The notes: generated from the sequence alone by a model not told the origin. A stretch of 64,000 nucleotides of DNA from Hydractinia symbiolongicarpus (GCF_029227915.1 NC_079879.1:23824501-23888500), one strand, 5' to 3'. Positions 10,801-20,454 are shown, counted from the first letter of the stretch. Numbers and translations: made by a program.

Positions 10801-11943
10801 AAAATGTGTAAGTCTTTAAGAGCCAAAATTCTCTAGGCAATATACAATTAACTCCCGATTACTCGAACTTCCAAGGAACCAAGAAGAATAGTTTTAATGA
10901 ATCTTCGAGTTTCGAGCTCTAAAATGAGATTATAGTTCAAATCAAAGCAACAGTCTTGGCGATAAAAAAGGCAGGCAAGTCCCTTGTATGTTGAATTTTC
11001 CTTGACAGACATTTCTAATTATCTATATTACATCAGGAGTTATTAAAACTTAAAATCTGACATTTATCAAGTCTTAGATTTCCTTTCTCGACTAAAAAGA
11101 ATTAGTCTCAGGGGGAAGGGGAGGGGGATGGGGTGTTGGTTCGAGATAATAAAAGTTCAAGTTATCTGTTGTTCGAGTTATTGGGAGCTAACTGTAGCAA
11201 CATTTTCAAATAACCTCAGGTTATATGTTTTATTTTTTGGCAACTTGATGGTTTGTGCATAATTCAAGAAAATCTTTTTTTTTACGTGTGAAGTTTGCAG
11301 ATCTGATTTTTTGAAGCGAGTTATTCTAACAATCCGAGTAACTACGTAAGTCATGAATAAGGAAGTTGATTAAAGTTCTCGTGAATTATAATTACGTTAT
11401 ATTTTCAATCAGATGAGCATATTCTTGATATTTTCAACTTTTTGTCTACTTACATCTTCAATATTCTGATAGAGTATATTCTTATAAAAAACGTGTTTTT
11501 TGTCTTGTCTTGGACTGCACTTTTGTTTTGTTTTTTTATTTAGCAACCTAAAATTTTAAAATCTCTTGTTTAAAGCTAGTACCATATTACCTTGTAAATT
11601 TTGTTTCGCGCGCTAAAAAATTAAGACACAATGGAAAATAATATCTGCACTCGAGCAAAAAACTCTTGAACATTTTGCTTTGCAGCGGGAAATGTACCCC
11701 ATTGGACATGTACATGTTTTCAATATATAACTCGCACGAATTTAATCATTTTGTTATGAACATCTAAACTGGCATTTGTAAATAAAGTTTTCCTTCTCTA
11801 TTAAACAGTTCATTCGCTTTTTCTATATTTTAGGAGGTTGTAATCATATGACTTGCACTCGGTGCAATCACGAATGGTGTTGGCTATGCGTAATAGAGTG
11901 GAATCGATCGTGCCAAAGTGATCACTGGTTTAGAGCTGATTGA
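4647..11943 (+). CDS. PRKN: parkin, RBR-type E3 ubiquitin ligase (11 coding exons)
   Basis: Parkin is the cytosolic E3 ligase that PINK1 recruits to damaged mitochondria. It takes ubiquitin from an E2 onto a RING2 cysteine and then passes it to substrate. Exons: 4647-4826, 5332-5467, 5755-5870, 5985-6068, 6156-6280, 7514-7650 (alternative end 7659), 8808-8869, 9004-9150, 9564-9656, 10642-10765, 11834-11943. All phases join in frame to give about 437 residues (human 465). Domains: Ubl about 1-76, a short linker, RING0 about 112-200, RING1 from about 214, IBR about 281-345, REP helix around W374, RING2 from CPGC to DHWF. RING2 keeps all eight Zn ligands, the catalytic Cys (C404) in NGGCNHM, and the His and Glu of the triad. 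Differences from human: Thr68 at the PINK1 site (human Ser65) and Ala274 where human has Arg305 of the phosphoubiquitin pocket. The start is the first ATG of the Ubl. No PACRG partner is seen upstream. Confidence 0.95.
5332..5467 (+). CDS. PRKN: parkin exon 2: end of Ubl and linker
   Basis: The acceptor is TTTAG and the donor A|GTAAGA. It starts with [14 protein letters not shown], which aligns with the human segment containing Ser65; here the aligned residue is Thr68. The linker to RING0 that follows is shorter than in human. Confidence 0.88.
5755..5870 (+). CDS. PRKN: parkin exon 3: RING0 first half
   Basis: Encodes [17 protein letters not shown] and the CQIC pair, the RING0 (UPD) zinc ligands. 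Lys117 corresponds to human Lys151 of the phosphoubiquitin pocket. Borders are CATAG| and AAG|GTAATA. Confidence 0.92.
5985..6068 (+). CDS. PRKN: parkin exon 4: RING0 middle
   Basis: 28 codons starting [16 protein letters not shown], close to human GPSCWDDVL. Borders are TTTAG| and GCT|GTGTGT. The donor is weak at +3, but joining here reads straight into EFFFKC of exon 5. Confidence 0.9.
6156..6280 (+). CDS. PRKN: parkin exon 5: end of RING0
   Basis: Starts EFFFKCSEH as in human EFFFKCGAH and ends CLACMDV, phase 2. Borders are TTTAG| and CAG|GTAGGG. Confidence 0.92.
6281..7513 (+). other. PRKN: parkin intron 5 (1.2 kb)
   Basis: AT-rich sequence with no coding frame and no recognised repeat. 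GT at 6281 and TTATAG at 7508-7513 bound it. Confidence 0.7.
7514..7659 (+). CDS. PRKN: parkin exon 6: RING1 core, ambiguous 3' end (7650/7653/7656/7659)
   Basis: Encodes [19 protein letters not shown] and [11 protein letters not shown], the RING1 zinc ligands. The 3' end lies in a (GTG)n run giving four in-frame GT donors at 7651, 7654, 7657 and 7660. Ending at 7650 gives Cys-x3-Cys spacing as in human; ending at 7659 uses the best consensus donor (G|GTAGGT) but adds three glycines. Confidence 0.85.
7660..8807 (+). other. PRKN: parkin intron 6 (1.1 kb) with a short internal duplication
   Basis: AT-rich. A motif reading TTTTTCCCC then CTCTGACGGTA occurs twice (around 8150-8172 and 8235-8256) inside an imperfect duplication of about 90 bp. 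It may be a small mobile-element remnant. The rest shows nothing recognisable. Confidence 0.5.
8808..8869 (+). CDS. PRKN: parkin exon 7: RING1 end
   Basis: Reads [21 protein letters not shown]. The HHF motif (H271) matches human H302 of the phosphoubiquitin pocket, but the next residue is Ala where human has Arg305. Borders are TTTAG| and CAG|GTAATG. Confidence 0.9.
9004..9150 (+). CDS. PRKN: parkin exon 8: IBR
   Basis: 49 codons, starting [14 protein letters not shown] and containing [12 protein letters not shown], the IBR zinc-ligand pattern. Borders are TTTAG| and GGG|GTAGGT, phase 0. Confidence 0.92.
9564..9656 (+). CDS. PRKN: parkin exon 9: IBR end and tether
   Basis: [16 protein letters not shown] matches human FAFCRECKEAYHEGEC. 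The exon runs to AAT|GTAAGT; an earlier GT at 9622 would break the frame with exon 10, so it is rejected. Confidence 0.9.
9657..10641 (+). other. PRKN: parkin intron 9 (1.0 kb)
   Basis: No coding frame fits the parkin phases here, and exons 9 and 10 join directly in phase 0, so no extra exon is needed. No repeat recognised. Confidence 0.6.
10642..10765 (+). CDS. PRKN: parkin exon 10: REP helix and start of RING2
   Basis: Contains [10 protein letters not shown]374 corresponds to human Trp403, which occludes the E2 site. It continues into [15 protein letters not shown], the first RING2 zinc ligands. Ends G|GTAGGT, phase 1. Confidence 0.93.
10845..11194. mobile_element. pogo/Tigger-like MITE in parkin intron 10
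   Basis: Left tip CAATTAACTCCCGATTACTC and the reverse complement of the right tip CAGTTAGCTCCCAATAACTC form imperfect terminal inverted repeats, flanked by TA at 10843-10844 and 11195-11196. TA duplication and this tip type are usual for Tc1/mariner-pogo elements. At 350 bp with no transposase frame, it is non-autonomous. It carries the G-rich run at 11111-11133. Confidence 0.7.
11111..11133 (+). other. G-quadruplex motif
   Basis: Four G runs of 5, 4, 5 and 4 are separated by loops of 2, 1 and 2 bases. This exceeds the usual G4 pattern of four runs of three. It sits on the sense strand of the parkin pre-mRNA, within the MITE. Confidence 0.75.
11834..11943 (+). CDS. PRKN: parkin exon 11: catalytic RING2 and stop
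   Basis: Begins [17 protein letters not shown] and ends [14 protein letters not shown]-stop. It holds the catalytic Cys404, the triad His and Glu, and the remaining RING2 ligands. The human Cys451 position is Ile here, which is not a ligand. Confidence 0.94.
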
Positions 11944-13617
11944 AACTCGCTTAGAAGCCAGACTTTGTTTTCTTATTTACTTCTTTTTTTCTCCACTTGA
12001 TTTACAACTTGGAATCTCCCATTGTTGAGTGGCAAGCGATATCATGCCAGTGACGTCATACACATATCATTACAGTGACGTCATACACAAGGTGACTTCA
12101 AACACAAGTTTGAAGTAATGTTTTGCACTTTCGTTAGTTTCATTACCTTAAAGTACGCTTAAAAATTTTAATTTATAGAGACGAATGTGTTTTGAAGCTG
12201 TGCAAATTATACTAGTAATTGTGTAATGAAAAAATGCGTCTATCAATATGGCTATATACGTCATCTAAGTTAGCCAGTAAACTAAATAATTATAAGTTGA
12301 AGCAAGTTAGCTTAGCTGTGATAACTTGGTCCAGGAACAAGAGCTCGTATAAGTAAACATGGGAAATTCTCTTTGCACCTTACAAGCTTGGTTTTATATA
12401 CGAAATCGTTTCATAAAAAACGTTGTACTAGAATGTCTAAATGGAAAATATTATTTTTTTTATAAGAAACCTTAGAATAGTGCTTTGTAATGATTGACTA
12501 GAACTTTTTTAAAACTTTTTAGGGAATATTTTGTATGTTAAATTACTGCAAAAGGCGATGCATTTTTTTTGACCTTTCATTTAGACAATCGTCGCTGATT
12601 CTTTTATAAGGCCCAGATTTAGTTTCAAAAAACAATAAGAAACCTTGAATCTGAAGCGGAGGTAAAAAAGAAAAACTTTTGAAATTAGATCACCACCAAG
12701 GTTTCTTCTAAAAAAATCGTTGTACTTTCGATAGCGCCTTTTTCGTGACATAGAGTTCCTTCTTTTTTTGCGGTGGCACAAATTATTTAATAAAACTTTT
12801 CTTGATTACGTTGCAAATATTAGCCTCGTTCTTGCGTCATTAAGATTAATTCATTAGTTTGGCAAATATTATTAAAAAATCATTAAGGAGCTGCGTGGGT
12901 TTTCATTCAGTATATATTTTATTTTGTAGAGAATATAGAGCAAATAATTTATAGAGTAAGTGATAGAGCTAATAAATTATAGAGTAGACGAAGTAACATA
13001 AAATTTTTGTATAGAGTTTGTAAAACGTTGTCTTCGTGTAGTTATCTTTCTTACGTTTCATTATATATTGTACGAAATGTTTTTTTTTGTCATTTTTTGC
13101 ATATTAATCACGTGTTTTTGTAGTTTTGATGTGTTTTTTTTCTGATTTACGTGTTCAAAACAGCTACAATCTTACTTAAAACTAGTGTATATCTGCTTGA
13201 TTCGGGCACGGGAATCGGACTTCTCCCCTTTACTGACAACAACGTCAAGTTCTGTAGTAGTAAAACCAACAATTTAACATTGCTAAGTCCGGGTGAGAGG
13301 TTTTATACTACCTGTTGCATGGCTACTTTGAGAATAATGAAATTTCAATCAAGGTTGTAGTTCGTGTGTTAGTTTTTCCAGGGCTTACGTTTTTTGTTTA
13401 GAATAAAAGCCCTGGGAACAAGGATACTGTTTCACATGCATATTACTACTTAGCATTACAAGTCTTAAAGAGAGAATGTCGAGAATAAAACATTTCTCAT
13501 TTCCTTTAAGAATCTTTATCAGATTGCATATCGGACCAATTGCCAAAAAATGAAAAAAAAAGAGGGACAAAAGGGTCTGGGAACGGGTTATAAACATTTT
13601 CTTATTGTTCTAGAGGA
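11944..13617. other. intergenic region between parkin and the SOCS-box gene
   Basis: Contains two exact CRE palindromes (12051-12058 and 12076-12083) and an AATAAA at 12789-12794 that could end the parkin transcript, although it is 850 bp beyond the stop. CATTTTCTTATTGTTCTAG just before 13615 resembles a splice acceptor, so the next gene may have a 5' UTR intron here. Open stretches on either strand have no coding character that I recognise. Confidence 0.45.
12051..12083. promoter_or_regulatory. two CRE-like TGACGTCA sites 25 bp apart
   Basis: Exact TGACGTCATACACA occurs at 12051 and 12076. TGACGTCA is the CREB/ATF consensus. The repeat of the flank (ATACACA) suggests a small tandem duplication. 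The sites lie 0.1 kb after parkin and 1.5 kb before the next CDS. Confidence 0.4.
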
Positions 13618-14898
13618 ATGGTTAAAAACAATATGGCTAACGTTAACTGTGAGTGCATCAACTGCAACGTGGAAACAATCACGTCAATAGATGAGTACGA
13701 ACTGAAGAATGACTGCTTGGACACTCTTGATACATGCCAGAAAGCCTACAACTTATTCAAGAAAGGTTATTTATGTGTAGGTGTGGATACAGCTTCGTAT
13801 AGCCAAAATAGCCGTGGTGAGGAGTGCTGTACTCCTCCGCAAATCGTTCGCGCTGAAGAAATAAAAGATTTCTTAACACGTACGCTATCGCTGTGTCCCC
13901 GTAAAGCGAATGGCTCGATAACGCTGATAAAGTTTGCGAGACGCCGTTCTTGTGTCTCGATTGCCAAGAAAGAATACGAAACGCATGGATTGTGCGTATC
14001 CGATAACACTCGCATGGCTGTGTTAAAACTAAAACCAAAGAAAATGATCATAAGTGGGTACTATGTCGACTTTGTAACCTTTGACGTTAAACGATTTGAC
14101 GTCACGGGGATCTATTTTACCGATTTTCAGCTCTGTTCGATTTATTTGCGAAAAGGTACACTGTGGATAGTTCAAAACTCTGAGGTTGGCGTCATAAATG
14201 TGGTGGTGGCATTCCTCGACGAAAGTCCAGTAAGATCGATCAATCGGTGCTTTGGAACGATGGATTATTGGAATCCGAAGGATGCAAACACGAACGTGAC
14301 GGAAGTCGAACTTCAAAATGGCTTCATGCACGTTGCTTTAAACTCTACTAAAAGGAAATTTCTACGTAAATACGTTAAAACGTTAAAAAACCACTTTCTG
14401 ATACCAATCTCTCGAATATATGTGGTTATAACCTTGTTAGATATAAAAGCTTGTTCGGTGTCGTTTGAGTTTTACGGAAAACATGGCAGCACTTCTAAGC
14501 TGGTTCGAACTATTAAAAAAACAATAAAGTACGAAAAAAGGTTTTTTCAAACTACCGTTTCCAGTCTGTCATTTCTTGCAGCGGTTAGAATGAACGCCAA
14601 CGATCTACTCGTTCTAGACTATTTAAGTTGTGACATAAAATATGTTATAACTATACCGAAAGAGTACTTAGAGGACAGTTTATCGTTCCAATTTTCAGCC
14701 AATGGGCGGACATTATATGTTTTGGGTCGTAGACGGGATGAAATCGGTTATGTTTGGAGTAAATATGTTATACCTAATACCTTAGAAGATACATTAAAGA
14801 AAAAATGTCTCCGTACGTTGAGGAGGTTTTATTCGTTGGATCAACTTTATAAATTTGACATTCCGAAATCGCTTCAACGCGAACTGACGTTCCGATGA
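13618..14898 (+). CDS. SOCS-box protein, probable cullin-RING ligase substrate receptor
   Basis: An uninterrupted 426-residue frame. The last 38 residues (389-426) match a SOCS box. TLKKKCLRTL fits the Elongin-C-binding BC-box pattern (T/S/A-L-x3-C-x3-hydrophobic), and FDIPKSLQREL sits where the Cul5 box and the terminal P-x2-L-x2-hydrophobic motif occur. The Cul5 box is divergent (FDIP for LPxP), so Cul5 choice is uncertain. The body (about 90-385) is rich in short beta-strand-like segments such as LSFQFSANGRTLYVLG, typical of beta-propeller blades, but I see no clear WD or kelch signature. The N-terminus has a Cys cluster (CECINC) of unknown role. Such proteins bind substrate with the body and recruit Elongin B/C plus a cullin. 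The ATG lies three bases after an acceptor-like TTCTAG, so translation may start in a second exon. The body family is not identified. Confidence 0.75.
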   Translation: MVKNNMANVNCECINCNVETITSIDEYELKNDCLDTLDTCQKAYNLFKKGYLCVGVDTASYSQNSRGEECCTPPQIVRAEEIKDFLTRTLSLCPRKANGSITLIKFARRRSCVSIAKKEYETHGLCVSDNTRMAVLKLKPKKMIISGYYVDFVTFDVKRFDVTGIYFTDFQLCSIYLRKGTLWIVQNSEVGVINVVVAFLDESPVRSINRCFGTMDYWNPKDANTNVTEVELQNGFMHVALNSTKRKFLRKYVKTLKNHFLIPISRIYVVITLLDIKACSVSFEFYGKHGSTSKLVRTIKKTIKYEKRFFQTTVSSLSFLAAVRMNANDLLVLDYLSCDIKYVITIPKEYLEDSLSFQFSANGRTLYVLGRRRDEIGYVWSKYVIPNTLEDTLKKKCLRTLRRFYSLDQLYKFDIPKSLQRELTFR

Positions 14899-14958
14899 TA
14901 AGCCTGACTTTTCTTACTTTTTAACCTAAAATATTTATTTATAATAGTATTATTTGAA

Positions 14959-15569
14959 ACTAGTCTTTAGCCCGTGGAAAATCCACGGATTCGCCTGTCC
15001 TTTTTATACTGCATCGCGTGCTTCGCGCTATTGCGCAGCTAAGCTACCATTTTGCGTCACAGACAGACAGACGTATACGGGTATTATAATATAAAGTATT
15101 ACCTAGGACCAATTTGGGTAAGTTTCCCAAACCTGGATCCCCAAATCCATTTTGGAATGGACGGGTTGATGACGTCATTAAAAAACCTTTAAACTCTAAT
15201 ATCTCTGCAACCGTTTGTCAAAAGTACATGATCCTATACATTTTCTTGATCAGCGTTTCAAGATCTATACGAGGAAGGCAACAGGTATACAAATTTCAAA
15301 AAAAAAATTTCTTGTATTTTCACGGGCCTTTGCTTAAATCAGCACAATTTTTAAATCCTTATATCTCCTTAGGCATTCCTCGAAAACATATTATCCCATG
15401 TATTATTTTGATCAGCGCTTTAAGCTCTACACAATAAAGGCAACGTGAAAACAAGCTTCTGAATATTTTTTTTGTGGATTGGTTGCTGATGTCATCAAAA
15501 TTCAAATAACGCTTCTTTTTCATTTTTATCCTGCCTCAGTGGATTTTTCCACGGGCTTTATCGACTAGT
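14959..15569. mobile_element. MITE-like element 1 with palindromic tips
   Basis: Starts ACTAGTCTTTAGCCCGTGGA and ends with the inverted counterpart (TCCACGGGCTTTATCGACTAGT), about 611 bp. Each tip contains a nested palindrome, CCGTGGA...TCCACGG. The interior has a CAGACAGACAGACG stretch (15061-15074) and two diverged copies of a module around TTGATCAGCG (15247 and 15408). No transposase frame. ACTAGT at both ends may be part of the tip or the target duplication. Confidence 0.55.
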
Positions 15570-15576
15570 AATATAG

Positions 15577-16304
15577 ACTAGTCGTTAGCCCGTGGAAAAA
15601 TCCACGGGGTCGCCCGTCATTTATATTTACCCGTCGCAACAACGTGGACAAAACGTGGACAGGAAATCATCAGCAATGAAGTAAGGGGAATCTAAAGAAG
15701 TCAGGGATAAAATTTCAGATTTTTGATAAACGCAGATTTATTAGATTTTTGTTTATTTATTATACGCTATTAGGAATCCAAAATGATGTATATGCACAAT
15801 CAAAATTTAAATCTGATAAACGAATTAAATCTTGATATAATGTTTGAATATTACAAATCTTTTATTTAAAATAAATATTCTATGAAGTTTTCCAATAATA
15901 TAAATATAAAAATATGACCTAAATAGTGATTTGGGTGTTTCATGTATCATAACTCTTAGTAGCTATATTGTTAGCTAGTATTTCCGGCATTGTTTCAAAT
16001 TCGGATTCTGATAACAAATAAAATTTCAGAATAATAAAAATGTGAGCCTTTAAAGGGAAAAAAAGAGACTGGCGTGCCAAGTTAAATTTGGTTTATCTAC
16101 GTTTTTATTCAGGTTTGGATGTTTCAAAAAATAGGCGTATTATGTTCAAAATAATAGCCATATTGTCACTTTGTGCTAATGGTCCACGAAATAGTGATGC
16201 CTGAGAAATGTACAATGGACGGTAATATGAGTATCGGAATATGTAGAAAGGACTAGAATATGTAGGAACGGCGAACTCAGATTTTCCACGGGCTATAGGG
16301 TAGC
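15577..16304. mobile_element. MITE-like element 2, same tip family
   Basis: Begins ACTAGTCGTTAGCCCGTGGA just 7 bp after element 1 and ends near 16298 with GATTTTCCACGGGCTATAG, the inverted tip. The interior (about 700 bp) is unlike element 1. No coding frame. The two elements abut and may have inserted at the same ACTAGT site or one beside the other. Confidence 0.45.
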
Positions 16305-17470
16305 TTAAATTGTAATATTCGCTGTTTGCGAGCCAAAGATGTTAACAGCGAGCAGTGACCGGTGTGAATTTTTAGCGGGCGTACAACCCGAACGCTTTCA
16401 TATCATATCTGTTATATCTCACAGTAAAATTAAACCAGAACCACCACGTGAATAGAGTTTTACTATTGAGGTATTCTGACAGTCCTTTTTGCCACAATCG
16501 TCAAATTCTGAAAACTCGTTTGTAGATAAATAATTTTAAATACAGAAACACGTCCCTATTGAAATGTTTTGTCTTGCCCATTTTGGTATTTTATTGTTCT
16601 ATTCGATGTTGGTACAGATAATAGCCAAAAAAAATTGTCAATAGCACGTTTCCGAATAATTAAAACTAATGTATAACGGTCTTATTCGTTTCCGTTTGTT
16701 TTTACTGTATACATCTAAAGATTTAAATCTACAGCAACAAACCTCCGCTTTCATTACTTACCTTGTATCGTTTAGTATGTGTCTTTGCGTTATATATACC
16801 TTGGTGCTAAGCTTTTAGTCATCAGCGTGCCTTGGGATTACATAAATGATAAAACAAATGGGTGACGCTTCCTAAAGAAGTAAAATAGATTCTAAATATG
16901 AGTAAACCAGTAACACTTTTTTACACACTTTCTTGCCTGAGAATTGCTAACTATATTCACTTGTTTATAAGATGTAATATACAATGCCTAAGTATCATTA
17001 TAATATTGCACACCACGGGGTAAATGATTAAATCAGCGTATTTGTTTTGGCAAACTTTTGTATCATTAAATCAAACTTTGATTGTTTTATAAAACTCCTC
17101 ACCCGTTTTGCTCTTTCGAATGTTAGTTCTATGTTACTCATGAGCCTGTGTTTTGTACTGCGTGGCACGTGATAGTGTATAAATCAGTATCTTTGTATTT
17201 TAAAAGGAGTTTATGTTGCACAAAAATACGAGACGTTATTCGTTCTGTAAAGCTTCGTAACATTGAAAGACTGGTTTCGTTGGCACACACATTTTTGATT
17301 TTGCAAGCATTTCTGCAGTATATTCGTTCCCTGTTGGCAGAGTGATTGAATACCGTAGGGTACAATAACACATATCCACCACAGAAATTTGCTACACTCG
17401 CACAATTCGATGGTAAAGGGTTCAACGTTGAATGTTATCTATTGGAAATAAAATAGCACGGCAAGGTATA
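16305..17470. other. AT-rich spacer before the tRNA array
   Basis: No gene, RNA or repeat recognised. Short open stretches on both strands around 17140-17425 overlap each other and lack coding character. Confidence 0.5.
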
Positions 17471-17880
17471 AATTACGCCGCCAGTTTTTTAGATTTTACA
17501 TATTTTCAGGTCTATCAAGAGAAAATACGCAACCTTTAACATCATGCAATATTTGTTAGGACAAAATGATCCTGCCAAAAATATGGCGCGGTCACATCCC
17601 ACATGATTAAAAAATAAATAAGTGACAAGATTTTTCGATTTTCAAGTTTTCAGGTATAGAAGGAGAAACTACGATACCTTTTGAGAACATATTCCTGCCA
17701 AGATTTTTTTCATACGACATGTTTAATAAACGGATACTTACATTTTTGTGCGAGAGAAAATTCTTACCGAAAATATGGCACAGTCACATACGGCATGTGT
17801 AACAAATGGATATTTACAAACTATTATACAATCTCTGTAACAAATTAATAATTAAAAACCTTTAGCTCTGGCCAGTTTGT
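17471..17880 (+). repeat. decayed edge of the array: tRNA-less spacer remnants
   Basis: Three diverged partial copies of the unit spacer follow one another. 17471-17610 matches the AATTACGCC...ACGCAAC...CACATACGGCATG section; 17636-17735 matches the AGGAGAAACTACG section; 17747-17880 matches from GAGAGAAA-TTCTTACCG to the tRNA 5' flank. None contains a tRNA. Identity rises towards the array, as expected at the edge of a homogenised tandem repeat. Confidence 0.7.
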
Positions 17881-17917
17881 AACGTTTGCGCGAAGATGTA
17901 CTCAAAGAAATGTACGT

Positions 17918-17998
17918 GCTGCGATGGCCGAGTGGTTAAGGCGTTTGCCACGAAGTCAAATGGGATATCCCGCACAGGTTCGAATCCTGCTCGCAGCG
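17918..17998 (+). tRNA. tRNA-Ser-like, first in array, probably decayed
   Basis: The anticodon arm is altered (TTTGC-CACGAAG-TCAAA): base 33 is A instead of the near-invariant U and pair 31-39 is broken. T stem has A49-C65. A and B boxes are intact. Confidence 0.6.
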
Positions 17999-18556
17999 CA
18001 GATGAAATGGAAAATGCAATGTGACACTTTTACCTAAAATCAATAGTATCCCACAAAACGCAAATACCAAGATGCAGGATTTGAAAAAGTCGCAAGTAAT
18101 ACACCAGTGCACACATATACACGGCATGCTCCACAAAATTCTACCTAACTTGAATGCCGATAATAGGCTTTGCATTGATATTTCTGGCCACTTGCTTCTT
18201 TAGCTGCAATTAACACATCGGCTGGAATAAATTATAGGAAAGAAGAGGAGAAAGCTATATTTAAACTTTATTCTTTGTTTTTGACATACGTGTTAACAAT
18301 TACATGCTAATTACGCCACAAGCTTTGTTGATTTCACAGGGGTTTGACAGGAGAAACTACGCAACATTTAACATAATACAATTTTTGTTTGAGAGGAAGT
18401 TCTTACCGAAAATATGACACAGTCACATACGGCATGTGTAACAAATGGATGAATACAAACTAGTATGCGACTCCTTTAACAAATTAATAATTGGAAACCT
18501 TTAGCTAGGGCGTGTTTGTAACGCTTGCGCGAAGATGTACTCAAAGATATCTACGT

Positions 18557-18637
18557 GCTGCGATGGCCGAGTGGTTAAGGCGTTTGACTCGATATCAAAT
18601 GGGATATCCCGCGCAGGTTCGAATCCTGTTTGCAGCG
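18557..18637 (+). tRNA. tRNA-Ser(CGA), U37 type
   Basis: Loop is CTCGATA: U instead of purine at position 37. G-U pairs at 6-67 and 49-65. Boxes A and B intact. Confidence 0.75.
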
Positions 18638-19184
18638 CAGTTGAAATGTAAATTGCAATGTGACACTTTTACCTAAAATCAATAGCATCTCTCAAAACGC
18701 TGGTGCTGAGAGGCAAAAGTTGAGAAAGTCGCAAGTAATAGACCAGTGCACACAGCATGCTCCACAGAATTCTATCTAACTTGAATACGGATAATTGGCT
18801 TTGCGTTCAAGTTTCTGGCCATTTGCTTTTTTAGCTTCAATTAATACATCGGCTGGAAAAAAATGCGGGAAAGACAAGGAGAAAGCTAAGTTTAAATTTC
18901 TTTTCTTGTTTTTGACATACGTGTTAATGATTACATGTGAATTACGCCACAAGCTTTGTTGATTTCACATGGGTTGAGAGGAGAAACTACGCAACATTTA
19001 ATATAATGCAAATTTTTTGAGAGAAATTGCTTACCGAAAATATCACACAGTCACATACGGCATGTGTAACAAATGGATGTTTACAAACTAGTATAGGACT
19101 TCTTTACCAATTTAATAATTAGAAACATTTAGCTAGGGCTGGTATGTAACATTTGCGCAAAGATGTGCTCAAAGAATTCTACGT

Positions 19185-19265
19185 GCTGCGATGGCCGAGA
19201 GGTTAAAGCGTTTGACTCGAAATCAAATGGGATATCCCGCACAGGTTCGAATCCTGTTTGCAGCG
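19185..19265 (+). tRNA. tRNA-Ser(CGA), altered D arm
   Basis: D arm reads GAGAGGTTAAAGC: A box changed at one base and D-stem pair 12-23 broken. Rest as reference with a 6-67 G-U. Confidence 0.75.
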
Positions 19266-19815
19266 CAGTTGAAATGTAAATTGCAATGTGACACTTTTAC
19301 CTAAAATCAATAGTATCTCTCAAAACGCAGGTGCTGAGAGGCAAAACTTGAGAAAGTGGCAAGTAATAGACCAGTGCACACAGCGTGCTCCACAGAATTC
19401 TATCTAACTTGAATACGGATAATAGGCTTTGCGTTCAAGTTTCTGGCCATTTTCTTCTTTAGCTTCAATTAACACATCGGCTGGAAGAAACTGCGGGAAA
19501 GAAAGAGGAGAAAGCTGTATTTATGCTTTAGTCCTTGTTTTTGACATACGTGTTAACGATTACATGCGAATTACGCCACAAGCTTTGTTGATTTCTCAGG
19601 GGTTGACAGGAGAAACTACGCAACATTTAACATAATACAATTTTTGTTTGAGAGAAAGTTCTTACCAAAAATATGACACAGTCACATACGGCATGGGTAA
19701 AAAATCGATGAATTTAAACTAATATGCGACTCCTTTAACAAATTAATAATTAGAAACCTTTAGCTAGGGCTGGTTTGTAGCATTTGCGCCAAGATGTACT
19801 CAAAGAATTCTACGT

Positions 19816-19896
19816 GCTGCGATGGCCGAGTGGTTAAGGCGTTTGACTCGAAATCAAATGGGATATCCCGCGCAGGTTCGAATCCTGCTCGCAGCG
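19816..19896 (+). tRNA. tRNA-Ser(CGA), fully paired
   Basis: T stem is GCAGG/CCTGC, so the change at 49 is matched at 65. All stems are Watson-Crick. Confidence 0.93.
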
Positions 19897-20454
19897 CAGA
19901 TGAAATGGAAAATGCAATGTGACACTTTTACCTAAAATCAATAGTATCCCACAAAACGCAAATACCAAGAGGCAGGATTTGAAAAAGTCGCAAGTAATAC
20001 ACCAGTGCACACATATACACGGCATGCTCCACAAAATTCTACCTAACTTGAATGCCGATAATAGTCTTTGCATTGATATTTCTGGCCACTTGCTTCTTTA
20101 GCTGCAATTAACACATCGGCTGGAATAAATTATAGGAAAGAAGAGGAGAAAGCTATATTTAAACTTTATTCTTTGTTTTTGACATACGTGTTAACAATTA
20201 CATGCTAATTACGCCACAAGCTTTGTTGATTTCACAGGGGTTTGACAGGAGAAACTACGCAACATTTAACATAATACAATTTTTGTTTGAGAGGAAGTTC
20301 TTACCGAAAATATGACACAGTCACATACGGCATGTGTAACAAATGGATGAATACAAACTAGTATGCGACTCCTTTAACAAATTAATAATTGGAAACCTTT
20401 AGCTAGGGCGTGTTTGTAACGCTTGCGCGAAGATGTACTCAAAGATATCTACGT

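Noticed and set aside
10478-10826. Open frames on both strands across parkin exon 10
   Set aside because: They use other frames of the exon and flanking intron; the parkin frame with W374 and the RING2 cysteines explains the conservation.
12581-12781. Minus-strand frame with a basic N-terminus (Arg/Lys-rich)
   Set aside because: The basic run comes from a T-rich and C-rich stretch on the plus strand; no family match and no conservation evidence.
13757-14331. Antisense open frames of 93-100 codons inside the SOCS-box gene
   Set aside because: They mirror the real coding frame on the other strand and have no independent coding character.
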